Of a stretch of 64,000 nucleotides of DNA, positions 7,812-16,456 are shown one piece after another. The position numbers and the translations under genes are program-made. Every line of letters starts with the position of its first letter. Within the stretch, counting starts at the first letter, position 1. The DNA lies in contig NZ_JAGSOG010000005.1 of NCBI RefSeq assembly GCF_018139695.1, forward strand, positions 1 to 64,000, read 5' to 3'. The stretch comes from Actinospica durhamensis (lineage in GTDB: Bacteria > Actinomycetota > Actinomycetes > Streptomycetales > Catenulisporaceae). The notes under the pieces are model-generated. The model saw only the letters and a list, made by a program, of their open reading frames with translations, ran no database searches and had not been told where the DNA came from.

Positions 7812-9710
7812 ATGGCGCTCAGGTGGCGCCGGTGGGGCGCGGCCGCACTGCGCTTCCCCGGACAGGTGCGCTCCCGCTGGCGGCGGTCGCTGCAGTTCCG
7901 CGTGGTGGCCGTGACGATGGTGCTCTCCGTCGTGGTGGCGGTCGGGCTCGGCGAGTACGTGGCCGACCGGGTGGCCCGGGGGTTGCAGTCGACCCGGCTG
8001 ACGGTGGCCTCCGGCGTGGCCGAGTCGGGCTTCGCCCAGACCCAGTCCACGCTGCAGTCCTTCGGCTCCGGCACCACGGCCAACGGCGGCAACGCGGACG
8101 CGCTGGTCTCCAGCCTGACCGACCAGCTCAACCGGGGTTCGGCCGGCGGCCAGCTCTACCAGGTCGCGGTGGAGCTGGTGGACGACGGCAGCAACTCGGT
8201 GGCGCCGGAGAGCTCGCTCAACTTCGACCCGTCCAAGGTCCCGTCCGAGCTGCGCGACCAGATCAGGAACTCCTCCGACCACACCTACCAGCAGTACGCG
8301 GTGTTGCAGGAGAGCTCGCCCGAGGGCCCCAAGAGCGTGCCCTCGGTGATCTTCGCCCGGCAGGTCTCGACCAACTCCGGCCTGGTCGCCGACATCTTCT
8401 ACGCGTTCCCGCTGGCCCAGGACCAGCAGACGCTGAACCTGGTCGAGGAGTCGCTGGCGCTGGCCGGGCTGATCCTGGTGCTGGCGCTGGCCGGGATCGC
8501 CTGGTTCGTCACCCGGCAGGTGGTGGTGCCGGTGCGGATGGCCGCGGCCATCGCCGAGCGGCTGGCCGCCGGGCGCCTGGACGAGCAGATGCGGGTGCGC
8601 GGGGAGGACGACCTGGCCTCGCTGGCCACGTCCTTCAACAAGATGGCGATGAATCTGCAGAGCCAGATCCGCAGGCTCGAGGAACTCTCCCGGATGCAGC
8701 GGCGCTTCGTCTCCGACGTCTCGCACGAACTGCGCACGCCGCTTACCACGGTGCGGATGGCGGCCGACCTGATCCACGACGAGCGCGAGAGCTTCGACCC
8801 GACCGTGGCCCGGTCCGCCGAGCTGCTCCAGACCCAGCTGGACCGGTTCGAGGAACTGCTGGCGGACCTGCTGGAGATCAGCCGGTTCGACGCCGGCGCG
8901 GCCGTGCTCGACGCCGAGCCGGTGGACCTGCGGGTGCTGATCCAGAAGGTGGTGGACTCCGCCGAGCCGCTCTCCGAGCGCAAGGGCAGCCGGGTGATCA
9001 CCCGCTTCCCCGAAGGCCCGGCGGTGGCCGAGGTCGACACCCGCCGGATCGACCGGATCCTGCGCAACCTGGTGGTCAACGCGATCGAGCACGGCGAGGG
9101 CAAGGACGTGGTGGTCTCCGTCGCCGCGGACGAGGACGCGGTGGCGGTGAGCGTGCGCGACTACGGCGTGGGCCTGCGTCCGGGCGAGTCCTCGCTGGTG
9201 TTCAACCGGTTCTGGCGGGCCGACCCGGCCCGCGCGCGCACCACCGGCGGCACCGGCCTCGGCCTGTCGATCGCGCTCGAGGACGCGAAGCTGCACCGCG
9301 GCTGGCTCCAGGCCTGGGGCGAGCCGGGCGGGGGCACCCAGTTCCGGCTGACCGTGCCGCGCACCGTCGGCACCGAACTGCTGCACTCGCCGATCCGGCT
9401 GGAGCCGGAGGATTCGCAGCACCACCAGCGCCACCGGCGGCTGCCGCCGGCCTCGTCGCACACCCGCGGCCTGGTGCGGGCCGGGATGACGCAGCCGCCG
9501 GAGCTCGGGCGCTCCGCCTCGCGGCTGGAGCTGACCGCGAGCACGTTCGTACTGCCCGGCCCTGACGAGAACCCGCCGCCGCCTGCGCTCAGCGCGGGTA
9601 CCGGCGTGGGTCCGGGAGCCGGGATCGGAACAGGAGCGGGGACCGAGGACCCCGGCTCACCCGAGGGCGAACGCGCCGATCGGGCGCGGGACGAGGGGGA
9701 ACAAGCGTGA
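7812..9710 (+). CDS. mtrB: MtrB, sensor histidine kinase (632 aa)
   Basis: Membrane sensor kinase partner of MtrA. Order: cytoplasmic Arg-rich start, first membrane segment (VVAVTMVLSVVVAVGLGEYV), an extracytoplasmic sensor of about 170 residues, second membrane segment (LALAGLILVLALAGIAWFV), HAMP domain, HisKA with FVSDVSHELRTPL (phospho-His305), and HATPase_c (NLVVNAIEHGEG; VRDYGVGL; GGTGLGLSIA). A His/Pro/Gly-rich C-terminal tail of about 110 residues has no assigned role. Start chosen at ATG 7812, because the longer open frame back to 7662 overlaps mtrA and is shadow-like. The stop overlaps lpqB (GTGA). Confidence 0.95.
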   Translation: MALRWRRWGAAALRFPGQVRSRWRRSLQFRVVAVTMVLSVVVAVGLGEYVADRVARGLQSTRLTVASGVAESGFAQTQSTLQSFGSGTTANGGNADALVSSLTDQLNRGSAGGQLYQVAVELVDDGSNSVAPESSLNFDPSKVPSELRDQIRNSSDHTYQQYAVLQESSPEGPKSVPSVIFARQVSTNSGLVADIFYAFPLAQDQQTLNLVEESLALAGLILVLALAGIAWFVTRQVVVPVRMAAAIAERLAAGRLDEQMRVRGEDDLASLATSFNKMAMNLQSQIRRLEELSRMQRRFVSDVSHELRTPLTTVRMAADLIHDERESFDPTVARSAELLQTQLDRFEELLADLLEISRFDAGAAVLDAEPVDLRVLIQKVVDSAEPLSERKGSRVITRFPEGPAVAEVDTRRIDRILRNLVVNAIEHGEGKDVVVSVAADEDAVAVSVRDYGVGLRPGESSLVFNRFWRADPARARTTGGTGLGLSIALEDAKLHRGWLQAWGEPGGGTQFRLTVPRTVGTELLHSPIRLEPEDSQHHQRHRRLPPASSHTRGLVRAGMTQPPELGRSASRLELTASTFVLPGPDENPPPPALSAGTGVGPGAGIGTGAGTEDPGSPEGERADRARDEGEQA

Positions 9711-11503
9711 GGATGCAGCGCGTTCCGGGGCGGGCGATACGCGTGGCCGGGCTCGGCGCGCTGGCCGGGTGCACGGCCGGCTGCGTGAGCCTGCAGACGA
9801 GCGGGCCGGTCACGCCGGTGACGCAGGCGGGCGGCGGAGGCTACTCGCAGATCCAGATCTGGCCCTCGCCGCCGTCGGGCGACGAGCAGCCGGGCAACCT
9901 GGTCGCCGGGTTCCTGCAGGCCGCGCGCAGCGGCTCGGCCAACAGCGGCATCGCCGCCGCCTACCTGACCGCGGCGGCGCAGCAGCAGTGGAAGACGGAC
10001 CAGAAGTCGGTCATCGTCGTGGCCGACGGCACCCAGACCGCGCCGACGGCCTCGGACGAGGGCGGGACGGTCGAGACGGTCTCGGGCGACGTGGTGGGCG
10101 TGCTCGACGCGCACGCGCAGTACTCGGCCCAGATGGGCGAGCAGCCGTTCAGCTTCGGGCTGACCAAGACCGACAAGGGCTACCTGATATCGAGCCTGCC
10201 GCCCGGTTTCGGCGTGGTGCTCCAGCAGTCCGAATTCGAGTCCGAATACGCCGTGCACGACATCTTCTTCGCGAACGCGCAGCAGAACGGCAAGCTGATC
10301 CCGGCTCAGGTGTACCTGCCGGGCACCGACTCCGACCAGGCCGTCGCGAACCAGCTCACCGCGCTGGTACTGGCCGGCGTCCCGGCCCGGCTCGGCGACT
10401 CGGCCGTGAACGGGGTGGGCGCGGCCACGCTCAAGAGCCTGGCGTTCGAGCCGGACGACTCGGTCCTGGTGACGCTGGCCGGAAAGGCCTGCTCCCAGCC
10501 GCGGGCCGAGTGCAACACGCTCGCGCTGCAGCTGGCCGCCACGCTCTCGGCGGGCGTGAGTACGAAGGTGAGCAGCGTGCGGGTGGTCGACGCCGACGAC
10601 AGCGCCTCGGGCCAGACGCTGGACGGCGTGGACTTCGGCGCCTACTACAGCTACGGGCTCGGCAACGGCGCCGCGGCCAACGACGTGTACGCGGTGACCA
10701 AGGACGGCCAGGTCGAGCGGTTCGGCCTGAACCCGGGGTCCACCAGCACCGCGCCGCAGCCGGTGCAGTTCGGCTCGGCCAAGACCAAGTTCGGCCAGGT
10801 CGCGGTCCAGCCCGGGCGCCAGAACATCGCGCTGACCAGCCAGGACGGCACCCAGCTCTACATCGTCGACCAGGAGCCCTACACCGGCCAGCTGCACTCG
10901 GTGTTCAACGGCACCGACATCTCCTCGCTCAGCTGGGACGGGCTCGGGCACCTGTGGTTCACCGCGGTGAGCGACGGGGTCACCGAGATCTACCGGTACA
11001 GCGACGGAAACTACTACCAGGTGCAGGTCGAGGGGCTCGACGGCGCGGTGGGCGACATCGCGGCCGCGCCGGACGGGGACCGGGTGGCGGTGTCCTACCA
11101 GTCCAGCGCGGACGGCTACTCGGTCGCCATCGGCACGGCGAGCGGCCAGTTCGACGACTCCTGGACGCTCGAGTTCCAGGGCGCGGCGACGGTGGCCGAC
11201 TCGTGGACCCAGGTGCTCGACTTCGGCTGGTACAAGGAGGACACCCTCTCCGTGCTCGGCATCCCGGCCGTGGCCGGCTCGCTGCGGCTCTTCCAGCTCT
11301 ACGCGGACGGCTCGCCGGTCTACTACTCGCTCACCCAGCAGCCGATCGAGGCCAACCCGGTCACCGACACCCAGGACGTGTGCTGGAACTCGGGCGGTCA
11401 GCCGATCGCGGCCACCAAGGAGGGCAAGCTCTACGTGCTGTCCGTGGAGGGACAGGACGCGCAGCTGCTGACCGCCGGACCGGTGAGCTCGCCGAGCTAC
11501 TAG
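9707..11503 (+). CDS. lpqB: LpqB, GerMN/beta-propeller lipoprotein (598 aa)
   Basis: Lipoprotein encoded with MtrAB and known in mycobacteria to interact with the MtrB sensor. A short signal ends in a lipobox (LAGC or TAGC near residues 22-26). A GerMN domain follows (FANAQQNGKLIPAQVYLPGTDS; LTALVLAGVP), then a C-terminal LpqB propeller (VTKDGQVERFGLNPGS; LSWDGLGHLWFTAVSDG; AAAPDGDRVAVSYQS). GTG 9707 overlaps the mtrB stop; an in-frame ATG at 9713 is an alternative start. The stop codon TAG (11501-11503) is part of the CTAG end of the mobile element that follows. Confidence 0.95.
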   Translation: MRMQRVPGRAIRVAGLGALAGCTAGCVSLQTSGPVTPVTQAGGGGYSQIQIWPSPPSGDEQPGNLVAGFLQAARSGSANSGIAAAYLTAAAQQQWKTDQKSVIVVADGTQTAPTASDEGGTVETVSGDVVGVLDAHAQYSAQMGEQPFSFGLTKTDKGYLISSLPPGFGVVLQQSEFESEYAVHDIFFANAQQNGKLIPAQVYLPGTDSDQAVANQLTALVLAGVPARLGDSAVNGVGAATLKSLAFEPDDSVLVTLAGKACSQPRAECNTLALQLAATLSAGVSTKVSSVRVVDADDSASGQTLDGVDFGAYYSYGLGNGAAANDVYAVTKDGQVERFGLNPGSTSTAPQPVQFGSAKTKFGQVAVQPGRQNIALTSQDGTQLYIVDQEPYTGQLHSVFNGTDISSLSWDGLGHLWFTAVSDGVTEIYRYSDGNYYQVQVEGLDGAVGDIAAAPDGDRVAVSYQSSADGYSVAIGTASGQFDDSWTLEFQGAATVADSWTQVLDFGWYKEDTLSVLGIPAVAGSLRLFQLYADGSPVYYSLTQQPIEANPVTDTQDVCWNSGGQPIAATKEGKLYVLSVEGQDAQLLTAGPVSSPSY

Positions 11504-11695
11504 GGGCTGTACGGAGTCCAGATCTAGGCGGAACGGCCCAGCGCCCTCGGGGCCTGCCTTCGGCGCCGTGGCTTCGCCTGGCCGCCTGTCCGGAACGCCC
11601 ACAGACGACCGAGTATGAGGGCGCCCCGGACAGGCGCCCAGACTCGCCGCTGAGCCGTTCCGCTGATCTAGATCTGAACTCCGCACAGCCCCTAG
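11500..11695. mobile_element. MITE-like element 1 (IS5-type ends, 196 bp)
   Basis: A non-coding 196-bp element bounded by CTAG at both ends, with long terminal inverted repeats. The outer 28 bp (beginning CTAGGGGCTGT) match with two mismatches. After a 4-nt indel the match continues through GCGGAACGG. Inside is a second 11-bp dyad (CGCCTGTCCGG/CCGGACAGGCG) whose loop holds ACAGACGACCGAGTATG (11601-11617), also found in element 2. No open frame of transposase character is present. CTAG duplication is typical of IS5-family elements, so it is probably mobilised in trans. The left CTAG supplies the stop codon of lpqB. Confidence 0.75.
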
Positions 11696-11874
11696 CGGCG
11701 GCCCCGGGCCTGTGTGACGGGCACCCGCGGGCCGGATCCGGGCCCTGCGCCGGCCCCGGACCCGGATCAGCTCTCGAACTCACGGCGCACCGGAGCGGAT
11801 GTGCGCTCGATCCTGCGGATTCTCGCGCTCCGCGGGACTGACGCGCGCTCAGCACTCCGCCTATCATCAGTCAG
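11696..11874. other. Gene-free stretch after MITE 1
   Basis: Together with MITE 1 this makes the 371-bp gap between lpqB and comF. It holds a GC-rich dyad at 11735-11768 (GATCCGGG/CCCGGATC arms of 8 bp with further GGCCC pairing inside) that could end transcription from the left, without a T-run. I see no other recognisable site and no convincing promoter for comF. Confidence 0.4.
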
Positions 11875-12579
11875 ATGAGGCTCAAGAGCTGGGGACTGCT
11901 GCTGGCGGACCTCCTGCTGCCGCTCGAGTGCGCGGGCTGCGGCGAGGCGAGGTCCCGATCCGCGCTGCCCGGGCTGTGCACCCTGTGCGCGCTGAGCCTG
12001 TCCGGCCCGCCGCTGCCCGCGCGGCTGCTGCGGCCGCAGGACGGGCTCGGGCCGGTGCCGCCGGTGCACGCGCTGGCGGCGTATCTCGATCCGGTGCCGG
12101 AGATCATCATCGCGCAGAAGGAGCACGGGCGCCTGGACCTCGCCCGCCCGCTCGGCCAGGAGTTGGCCAGGGCGGCGGAGGCGGCGGCCTGCGGGTGCGA
12201 CCCGCTGTGGCTGGTACCCGTCCCCTCCACCCGCTCGGCCACGCTGCGCCGCGGCCAGGACCCGATGCTGCGGATGGCCCGCGTCGCCGCCCATCGGCTG
12301 CGAGAGAGCGGTCGCAGCGCCGCGGTGCTGCCCGCGCTCACGCACCGGCGGAAGGTGGCCGACCAGGCCGGCCTGGGCCGGCGGGCCAGGGCGGAGAACC
12401 TGGCCGGGGCGCTGGCCGTGCGCTCCGCCAGCGCGCGGCTGCTCGGGGAGCGGGCCGTGGTGCTCGTGGACGACGTGGTGACCAGCGGCGCGACGCTGGC
12501 CGAGGCGGCCCGGGCGCTGACCGCGGCGGGCAGCACGCCGGTCGGCGCGGCCGTGCTCGCGGCCTCGCGGCTGCGCTGA
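11875..12579 (+). CDS. comF: ComF-family phosphoribosyltransferase-like protein (234 aa)
   Basis: ComF-family protein: an N-terminal zinc ribbon (CAGCGEARSRSALPG followed by LCTLC), a middle region, and a C-terminal type I phosphoribosyltransferase domain with the PRPP loop VVLVDDVVTSGATL. Related ComF proteins take part in DNA uptake in competent bacteria; in actinobacteria the role is not established. Length is typical. It lies between lpqB and hpf, the same order as in Streptomyces, so it is a conserved neighbour and not an acquired gene. Confidence 0.9.
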   Translation: MRLKSWGLLLADLLLPLECAGCGEARSRSALPGLCTLCALSLSGPPLPARLLRPQDGLGPVPPVHALAAYLDPVPEIIIAQKEHGRLDLARPLGQELARAAEAAACGCDPLWLVPVPSTRSATLRRGQDPMLRMARVAAHRLRESGRSAAVLPALTHRRKVADQAGLGRRARAENLAGALAVRSASARLLGERAVVLVDDVVTSGATLAEAARALTAAGSTPVGAAVLAASRLR

Positions 12580-12884
12580 GCGCCGCGTCGGCCTAGGCCC
12601 CACTGAATGCCCCGTTCCCGTCCTTCGCCGAGGTATTCCTGGGACGGTCTCACCTTTCACCCGCATGGATGAGCGCGGGGCTCTTGGCTCTACCGTATGG
12701 GCGCTCAGGGGATTACGTTCCTGAATACGAGGCAATACGGTCTGCCCGGGCAGCTCGACCCGCTGCCCTACCCGACCCGTCCCGCCCCAAACGAGAGGCT
12801 GCTATCTCTGCATTTCCATTCAACCGCGGACGATTCGGGCGTATGGTCGGACAAGCCTGACGGAACAAGCGAGAGGGTGCACCC
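12580..12884. other. Intergenic leader of hpf (305 bp)
   Basis: This stretch carries no gene I accept: the short open frames in it have shadow-like composition. It is somewhat AT-richer near 12700-12860, as expected for a promoter region of the stress-responsive hpf gene. I could not fix a -35/-10 pair. Confidence 0.4.
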
Positions 12885-13565
12885 GTGGAGATTGTCGTGA
12901 AGGGTCGCAAGGCTGAGGTGACCGACAGGTTCCGCAAGCACGTGGAGGACAAGCTCAGCCGGATCGAGCGCTACGACCAGAAGGTGATCAGCCTCGATGT
13001 CGAACTCTCGAAGGAGCGCAACCCCCGCCAGAACGGGCGCTCGGAGCGCATCGAGCTCACCATGCGCGGCCGCGGGCCGGTGATCCGCGCTGAGGCCTGC
13101 GCGCAGGACGCCTACTCCGCCCTGGACATGGCGGTCGGCAAGCTCGAGGCGCGGCTGCGCCGGGCGGCCGACCGGCGCAGGGTCCACCACGGCCGCCGCA
13201 CCCCGGTCTCGGTCGCCGCGGCCACCTCGGGCCTGACCGACTCCGAGCTGGGCGGGGACAGCCTGCCGGTCCAGGAGGAGCACGCGAACGGGCACGAGCG
13301 GCACATGGTCGGCTCGATCGAGGTCGAGGGAGACGGGCCGCTGGTGGTCCGGGAGAAGACGCACGCGGCGCCGCCGATGGCGCTGGACCAGGCGCTGTAC
13401 GAGATGGAGTTGGTGGGCCACGACTTCTTCCTGTTCGTCGATTCCGAGACCAAGCTGCCCTCGGTGGTCTACCGCAGGCGCGGCTACGACTACGGTGTGA
13501 TCCGTCTGGACGACGCCGCCCACTTCAGCGGGTACGAAGCCGAGCTCGGTCAGGCCGCGGCCTGA
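12885..13565 (+). CDS. hpf: Ribosome hibernation promoting factor, long form (226 aa)
   Basis: Long HPF. The N-terminal S30AE domain (MEIVVKGRKAEVTDRFRKHV to ~residue 100) binds the 30S decoding region. A linker rich in polar residues follows, then the C-terminal dimerisation domain (PPMALDQALYEMELVGHDFFLF; VVYRRRGYDYGVIRL), which drives 70S dimerisation into 100S particles in dormancy. GTG start with GAGAGGG 7 nt upstream. Length agrees with the long form of Gram-positive bacteria. It probably has its own promoter in the 305-bp leader. Confidence 0.95.
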   Translation: MEIVVKGRKAEVTDRFRKHVEDKLSRIERYDQKVISLDVELSKERNPRQNGRSERIELTMRGRGPVIRAEACAQDAYSALDMAVGKLEARLRRAADRRRVHHGRRTPVSVAAATSGLTDSELGGDSLPVQEEHANGHERHMVGSIEVEGDGPLVVREKTHAAPPMALDQALYEMELVGHDFFLFVDSETKLPSVVYRRRGYDYGVIRLDDAAHFSGYEAELGQAAA

Positions 13566-13735
13566 CCGCGAGGAGCGCTCGGCTCCGCCCGCGCGTGCAA
13601 GCGTGCGAATGCACGTCGCGCGGAGGGCTATTATCAGGAGTCATCGACCCCAGACGATGATGGTCCGACTACGGAGTGTGCCCGGCCGAGTCCCGGCCGG
13701 GCACGGCGAGCGGTGGAGTCCGAGGGAGGGGCTGG

Positions 13736-14461
13736 ATGACCGAGACCCGGCAGGGGCCCGCGGTGCCGGCGCAGCGCGGAGATGAGCCGATCAGGGTTCT
13801 GTTGGTGGACGACCACGCCCTGTTGCGGCGGGGGCTGGACATCGTGCTGCAGACCGAGCCCGACATCGTCGTGGTCGGCGAGGCCGGCGACGGGAGCGAG
13901 GCGGTGGCCAAGGCGGCCGAGCTGCTGCCGGATCTGGTGCTGCTGGACGTGAAGATGCCCTCGCGCGACGGGATCGGCGGCGGGATCCAGGCCGCCGCGG
14001 CGATCAAGGAGGTCGCGCCGTCCACCCGGATCGTCATGCTCACCATGAGCGAGGAGGAGGAGGACCTCTACGAGGCGATCAAGGCCGGTGCGTCCGGCTA
14101 CCTCCTCAAGGGGATCCTGCCGCACGAGATCGCGGACTCGATCCGCGCCGTGGTGGGCGGGCAGTCGCTGATCTCACCGCCCATGGCCGCGAAGCTGCTG
14201 ACCGAGTTCGCCACGATGGTGCGCCACGGCGAGGACCGCAAGAACCCGGGTCCGCCCGCGCCCCGGCTGACCGACCGCGAGCTCGAGGTGCTCAAGCTCA
14301 TCGCGACCGGCGCGAACAACAGCAAGATCGCCAAGACCCTGTTCATCAGCGAGAACACGGTCAAAAACCACGTGCGCAACATCCTGGAGAAACTCCAGCT
14401 GCACTCGCGGATGGAAGCGGTCATGTACGCCGTCCGCGAGAAGATCCTCGACCTGCCCTGA
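13736..14461 (+). CDS. NarL/FixJ-family response regulator, orphan (241 aa)
   Basis: Receiver domain with acidic pair VDD (residues 24-26), phospho-acceptor Asp71 in LVLLDVKMPSRDG, and Lys in GYLLKGI. A LuxR-type helix-turn-helix follows (LTDRELEVLKLIATGANNSKIAKTLFISENTVKNHVRNIL). No histidine kinase is adjacent, so it is an orphan. ATG 13736 was chosen: GAGGGAGGGG lies just upstream and the 20-codon extension from 13676 is Arg/Gly-rich. A regulator in this place beside hpf is also found in Streptomyces. Targets unknown. Confidence 0.9.
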   Translation: MTETRQGPAVPAQRGDEPIRVLLVDDHALLRRGLDIVLQTEPDIVVVGEAGDGSEAVAKAAELLPDLVLLDVKMPSRDGIGGGIQAAAAIKEVAPSTRIVMLTMSEEEEDLYEAIKAGASGYLLKGILPHEIADSIRAVVGGQSLISPPMAAKLLTEFATMVRHGEDRKNPGPPAPRLTDRELEVLKLIATGANNSKIAKTLFISENTVKNHVRNILEKLQLHSRMEAVMYAVREKILDLP

Positions 14462-14602
14462 CGGCCCGTCGCGTTGCCGGGCCGCGGCGAGCGCCGTACC
14501 GATCCGTCCTGACACACCCTCAGGCCGGGCGCCGCCGCGGCGAGGCAACGCGTTGGCGGCCGGGTGCGCGCATACGGCATCATGGACCTGCGTTCCCCGC
14601 GA

Positions 14603-14673
14603 TCCCGGGTCGTCTAGCGGCAGGACATCAGATTTTGGTTCTGAGTACGGAGGTTCGAATCCTCCCCCGGGAG
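14603..14673 (+). tRNA. tRNA-Gln (UUG anticodon)
   Basis: Cloverleaf by eye: acceptor TCCCGGG pairs with CCCGGGA. The anticodon stem TCAGA/TCTGA encloses the loop TTTTGGT, giving anticodon TTG. The T arm is GGAGG-TTCGAAT-CCTCC. The 3' CCA is not encoded. tRNA-Gln just upstream of glmU is a common actinobacterial arrangement. Confidence 0.95.
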
Positions 14674-14749
14674 CAACAAGATCACCGTGAGGTCACGGGC
14701 AGCCGGTAGGCTCGGCGGCGAAACCCTCGTCGACGCGGAGGCAGTCAAC

Positions 14750-16213
14750 GTGCCCACTGAGAATCGACCCGCCGCGGTCATCGTCCTCGCCGCCGGCGGC
14801 GGCACCCGGATGAAGTCCGCCACTCCCAAAGTCCTGCACGAACTGTGCGGCCGCCCGCTGGTCGGCCACGTCGTGGCGGCGGCGCGGGAACTCGGGCCGC
14901 AGGAGCTCGCCGTGGTGATCGGCCACGGGCGCGAGCAGGTGGCCGCATACCTCGAGGCGGCGGACCCGGCGGCGCGGGCCGTGGTCCAGGACCAGCAGCT
15001 CGGCACCGGCCACGCCACCCGGGTGGCGATGGAGGCGCTGGCCGCGCAGCGCGAGCTCGACGGCACCGTCCTGGTCGTCACCGGCGACGCCCCGCTGCTG
15101 ACCGCGGGCACCCTGCGGGCCCTGCTGGCCGCGCACCAGGACGCCGGGCGGGCGGTCACCGTGCTCAGCGCGATCGTGCCGGACCCCGCCGGCTACGGCC
15201 GGATCGTGCGCGAGGACGGCGCGGTCGTGGCGATCGTGGAGCAGCGCGACACCGACGCGGCGCAGGCCGAGATCACCGAGATCAACTCCGGTCTGTTCGC
15301 CTTCGACGCCAAGGTGCTGCGCGAGGCGCTCGGCCGGGTCGGGCGGGAGAACTCGCAGGGCGAGGAGTACCTGACCGACGTGCTCGGCCTCGCGGTGGCC
15401 GACGGCCTGGCCGTGGGCGCGTACGTGGTCGAGGACTGGCACGAGACCCTGGGCGTGAACGACCGGGTGCAGCTGGCCGAGATGCGCCGGCTGCTCAGCC
15501 GCCGGATCAACGAGGCGTGGATGCGCGAGGGCGTCTCGATCATCGACCCGGCCAGCACCTTCATCGACGTCCAGGTCGAGCTCGAACGGGACGTGGTGGT
15601 GCACCCCAACACCCAGCTGCACGGGGCCACGGTCATCCGCGAGGGTGCCGAGATCGGGCCCAACTGCACGCTCACCGACACCAGCGTCGGCACCGGCGCG
15701 GTGGTGACGAACACCACAAGCGAAGGCGCCGAGATCGGCCAGGACGCCACCGTCGGCCCCTACACCTACCTGCGCCCCGGAACCCGGCTCGGCGCCGGGT
15801 CCAAGGCCGGCGGCTTCGTGGAGATGAAGAACGCGGTGCTCGGCCAGGGCTCGAAGGTGCCGCACCTGTCCTACGTGGGCGACGCGCGCATCGGCGTCAA
15901 CTGCAACCTCGGCGCGGGCACCATCACCGCGAACTACGACGGGGTGAGCAAGCACCGCACCGAGATCGGCGACTTCGTCTTCGTCGGCTCCAACAGCGTC
16001 CTGATCGCCCCGGCCAAGATCGAGGACGGCGCGTTCGTCGCGGCCGGCTCCGCCGTCAACGCCCCGGTCGGGCCGGGCGAGCTGGCCGTGGCCAGGTCCC
16101 GGCAGCGCAACATCTCCGGCTACATCGAGCGCAAGCGCCCGGGCAGCCCGGCCGCGCACGCCGCCGCCCGAGCCCGCGAGGCGGACGAGGCGATGGCCGA
16201 GGAGGGCGACTGA
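14750..16213 (+). CDS. glmU: GlmU, bifunctional UDP-GlcNAc pyrophosphorylase (487 aa)
   Basis: Makes UDP-N-acetylglucosamine for peptidoglycan: acetylation of glucosamine-1-phosphate, then uridylyl transfer. The N-terminal nucleotidyltransferase domain has the signature LAAGGGTRMKSATPKVLHELCGRPL and the QLGTGHA and VTGDAPLL motifs. From about residue 260 a left-handed beta-helix of hexapeptide repeats forms the acetyltransferase domain (YLRPGTRLGAGSKAGGFVEMKN; NLGAGTITANYDGVSKHRT). The C terminus has an Arg/Ala-rich tail. GTG 14750 has GGAGG 8 nt upstream. Followed by prs, the usual order. Confidence 0.96.
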   Translation: MPTENRPAAVIVLAAGGGTRMKSATPKVLHELCGRPLVGHVVAAARELGPQELAVVIGHGREQVAAYLEAADPAARAVVQDQQLGTGHATRVAMEALAAQRELDGTVLVVTGDAPLLTAGTLRALLAAHQDAGRAVTVLSAIVPDPAGYGRIVREDGAVVAIVEQRDTDAAQAEITEINSGLFAFDAKVLREALGRVGRENSQGEEYLTDVLGLAVADGLAVGAYVVEDWHETLGVNDRVQLAEMRRLLSRRINEAWMREGVSIIDPASTFIDVQVELERDVVVHPNTQLHGATVIREGAEIGPNCTLTDTSVGTGAVVTNTTSEGAEIGQDATVGPYTYLRPGTRLGAGSKAGGFVEMKNAVLGQGSKVPHLSYVGDARIGVNCNLGAGTITANYDGVSKHRTEIGDFVFVGSNSVLIAPAKIEDGAFVAAGSAVNAPVGPGELAVARSRQRNISGYIERKRPGSPAAHAAARAREADEAMAEEGD

Positions 16214-16456
16214 GCGGCGGCTCGGCCCCCGAGACGCCGAGCGCGTGCGGGCGGTGCGGGGCGGGTCCCGGCGGAAAATCGGGATGAACCCCACACCGCC
16301 GTATGGTGTCCGCGGGGGTGATCGCCGGACAATTTCTGCGACAATAGGGCGGGGCAGATCCGTCCGTCTGGCGATGGAACGGGTACCGCCTCCCGTTCCA
16401 CCGCATTCGCCACAGGATCGGGCACACTCCGTCGAAGCCGTCAAGGAGCACCGCGC

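Noticed and set aside
11735-11768. GC-rich dyad as a further MITE
   Set aside because: 8-bp arms only, no YTAR flanks and no shared core; kept only as a possible terminator.
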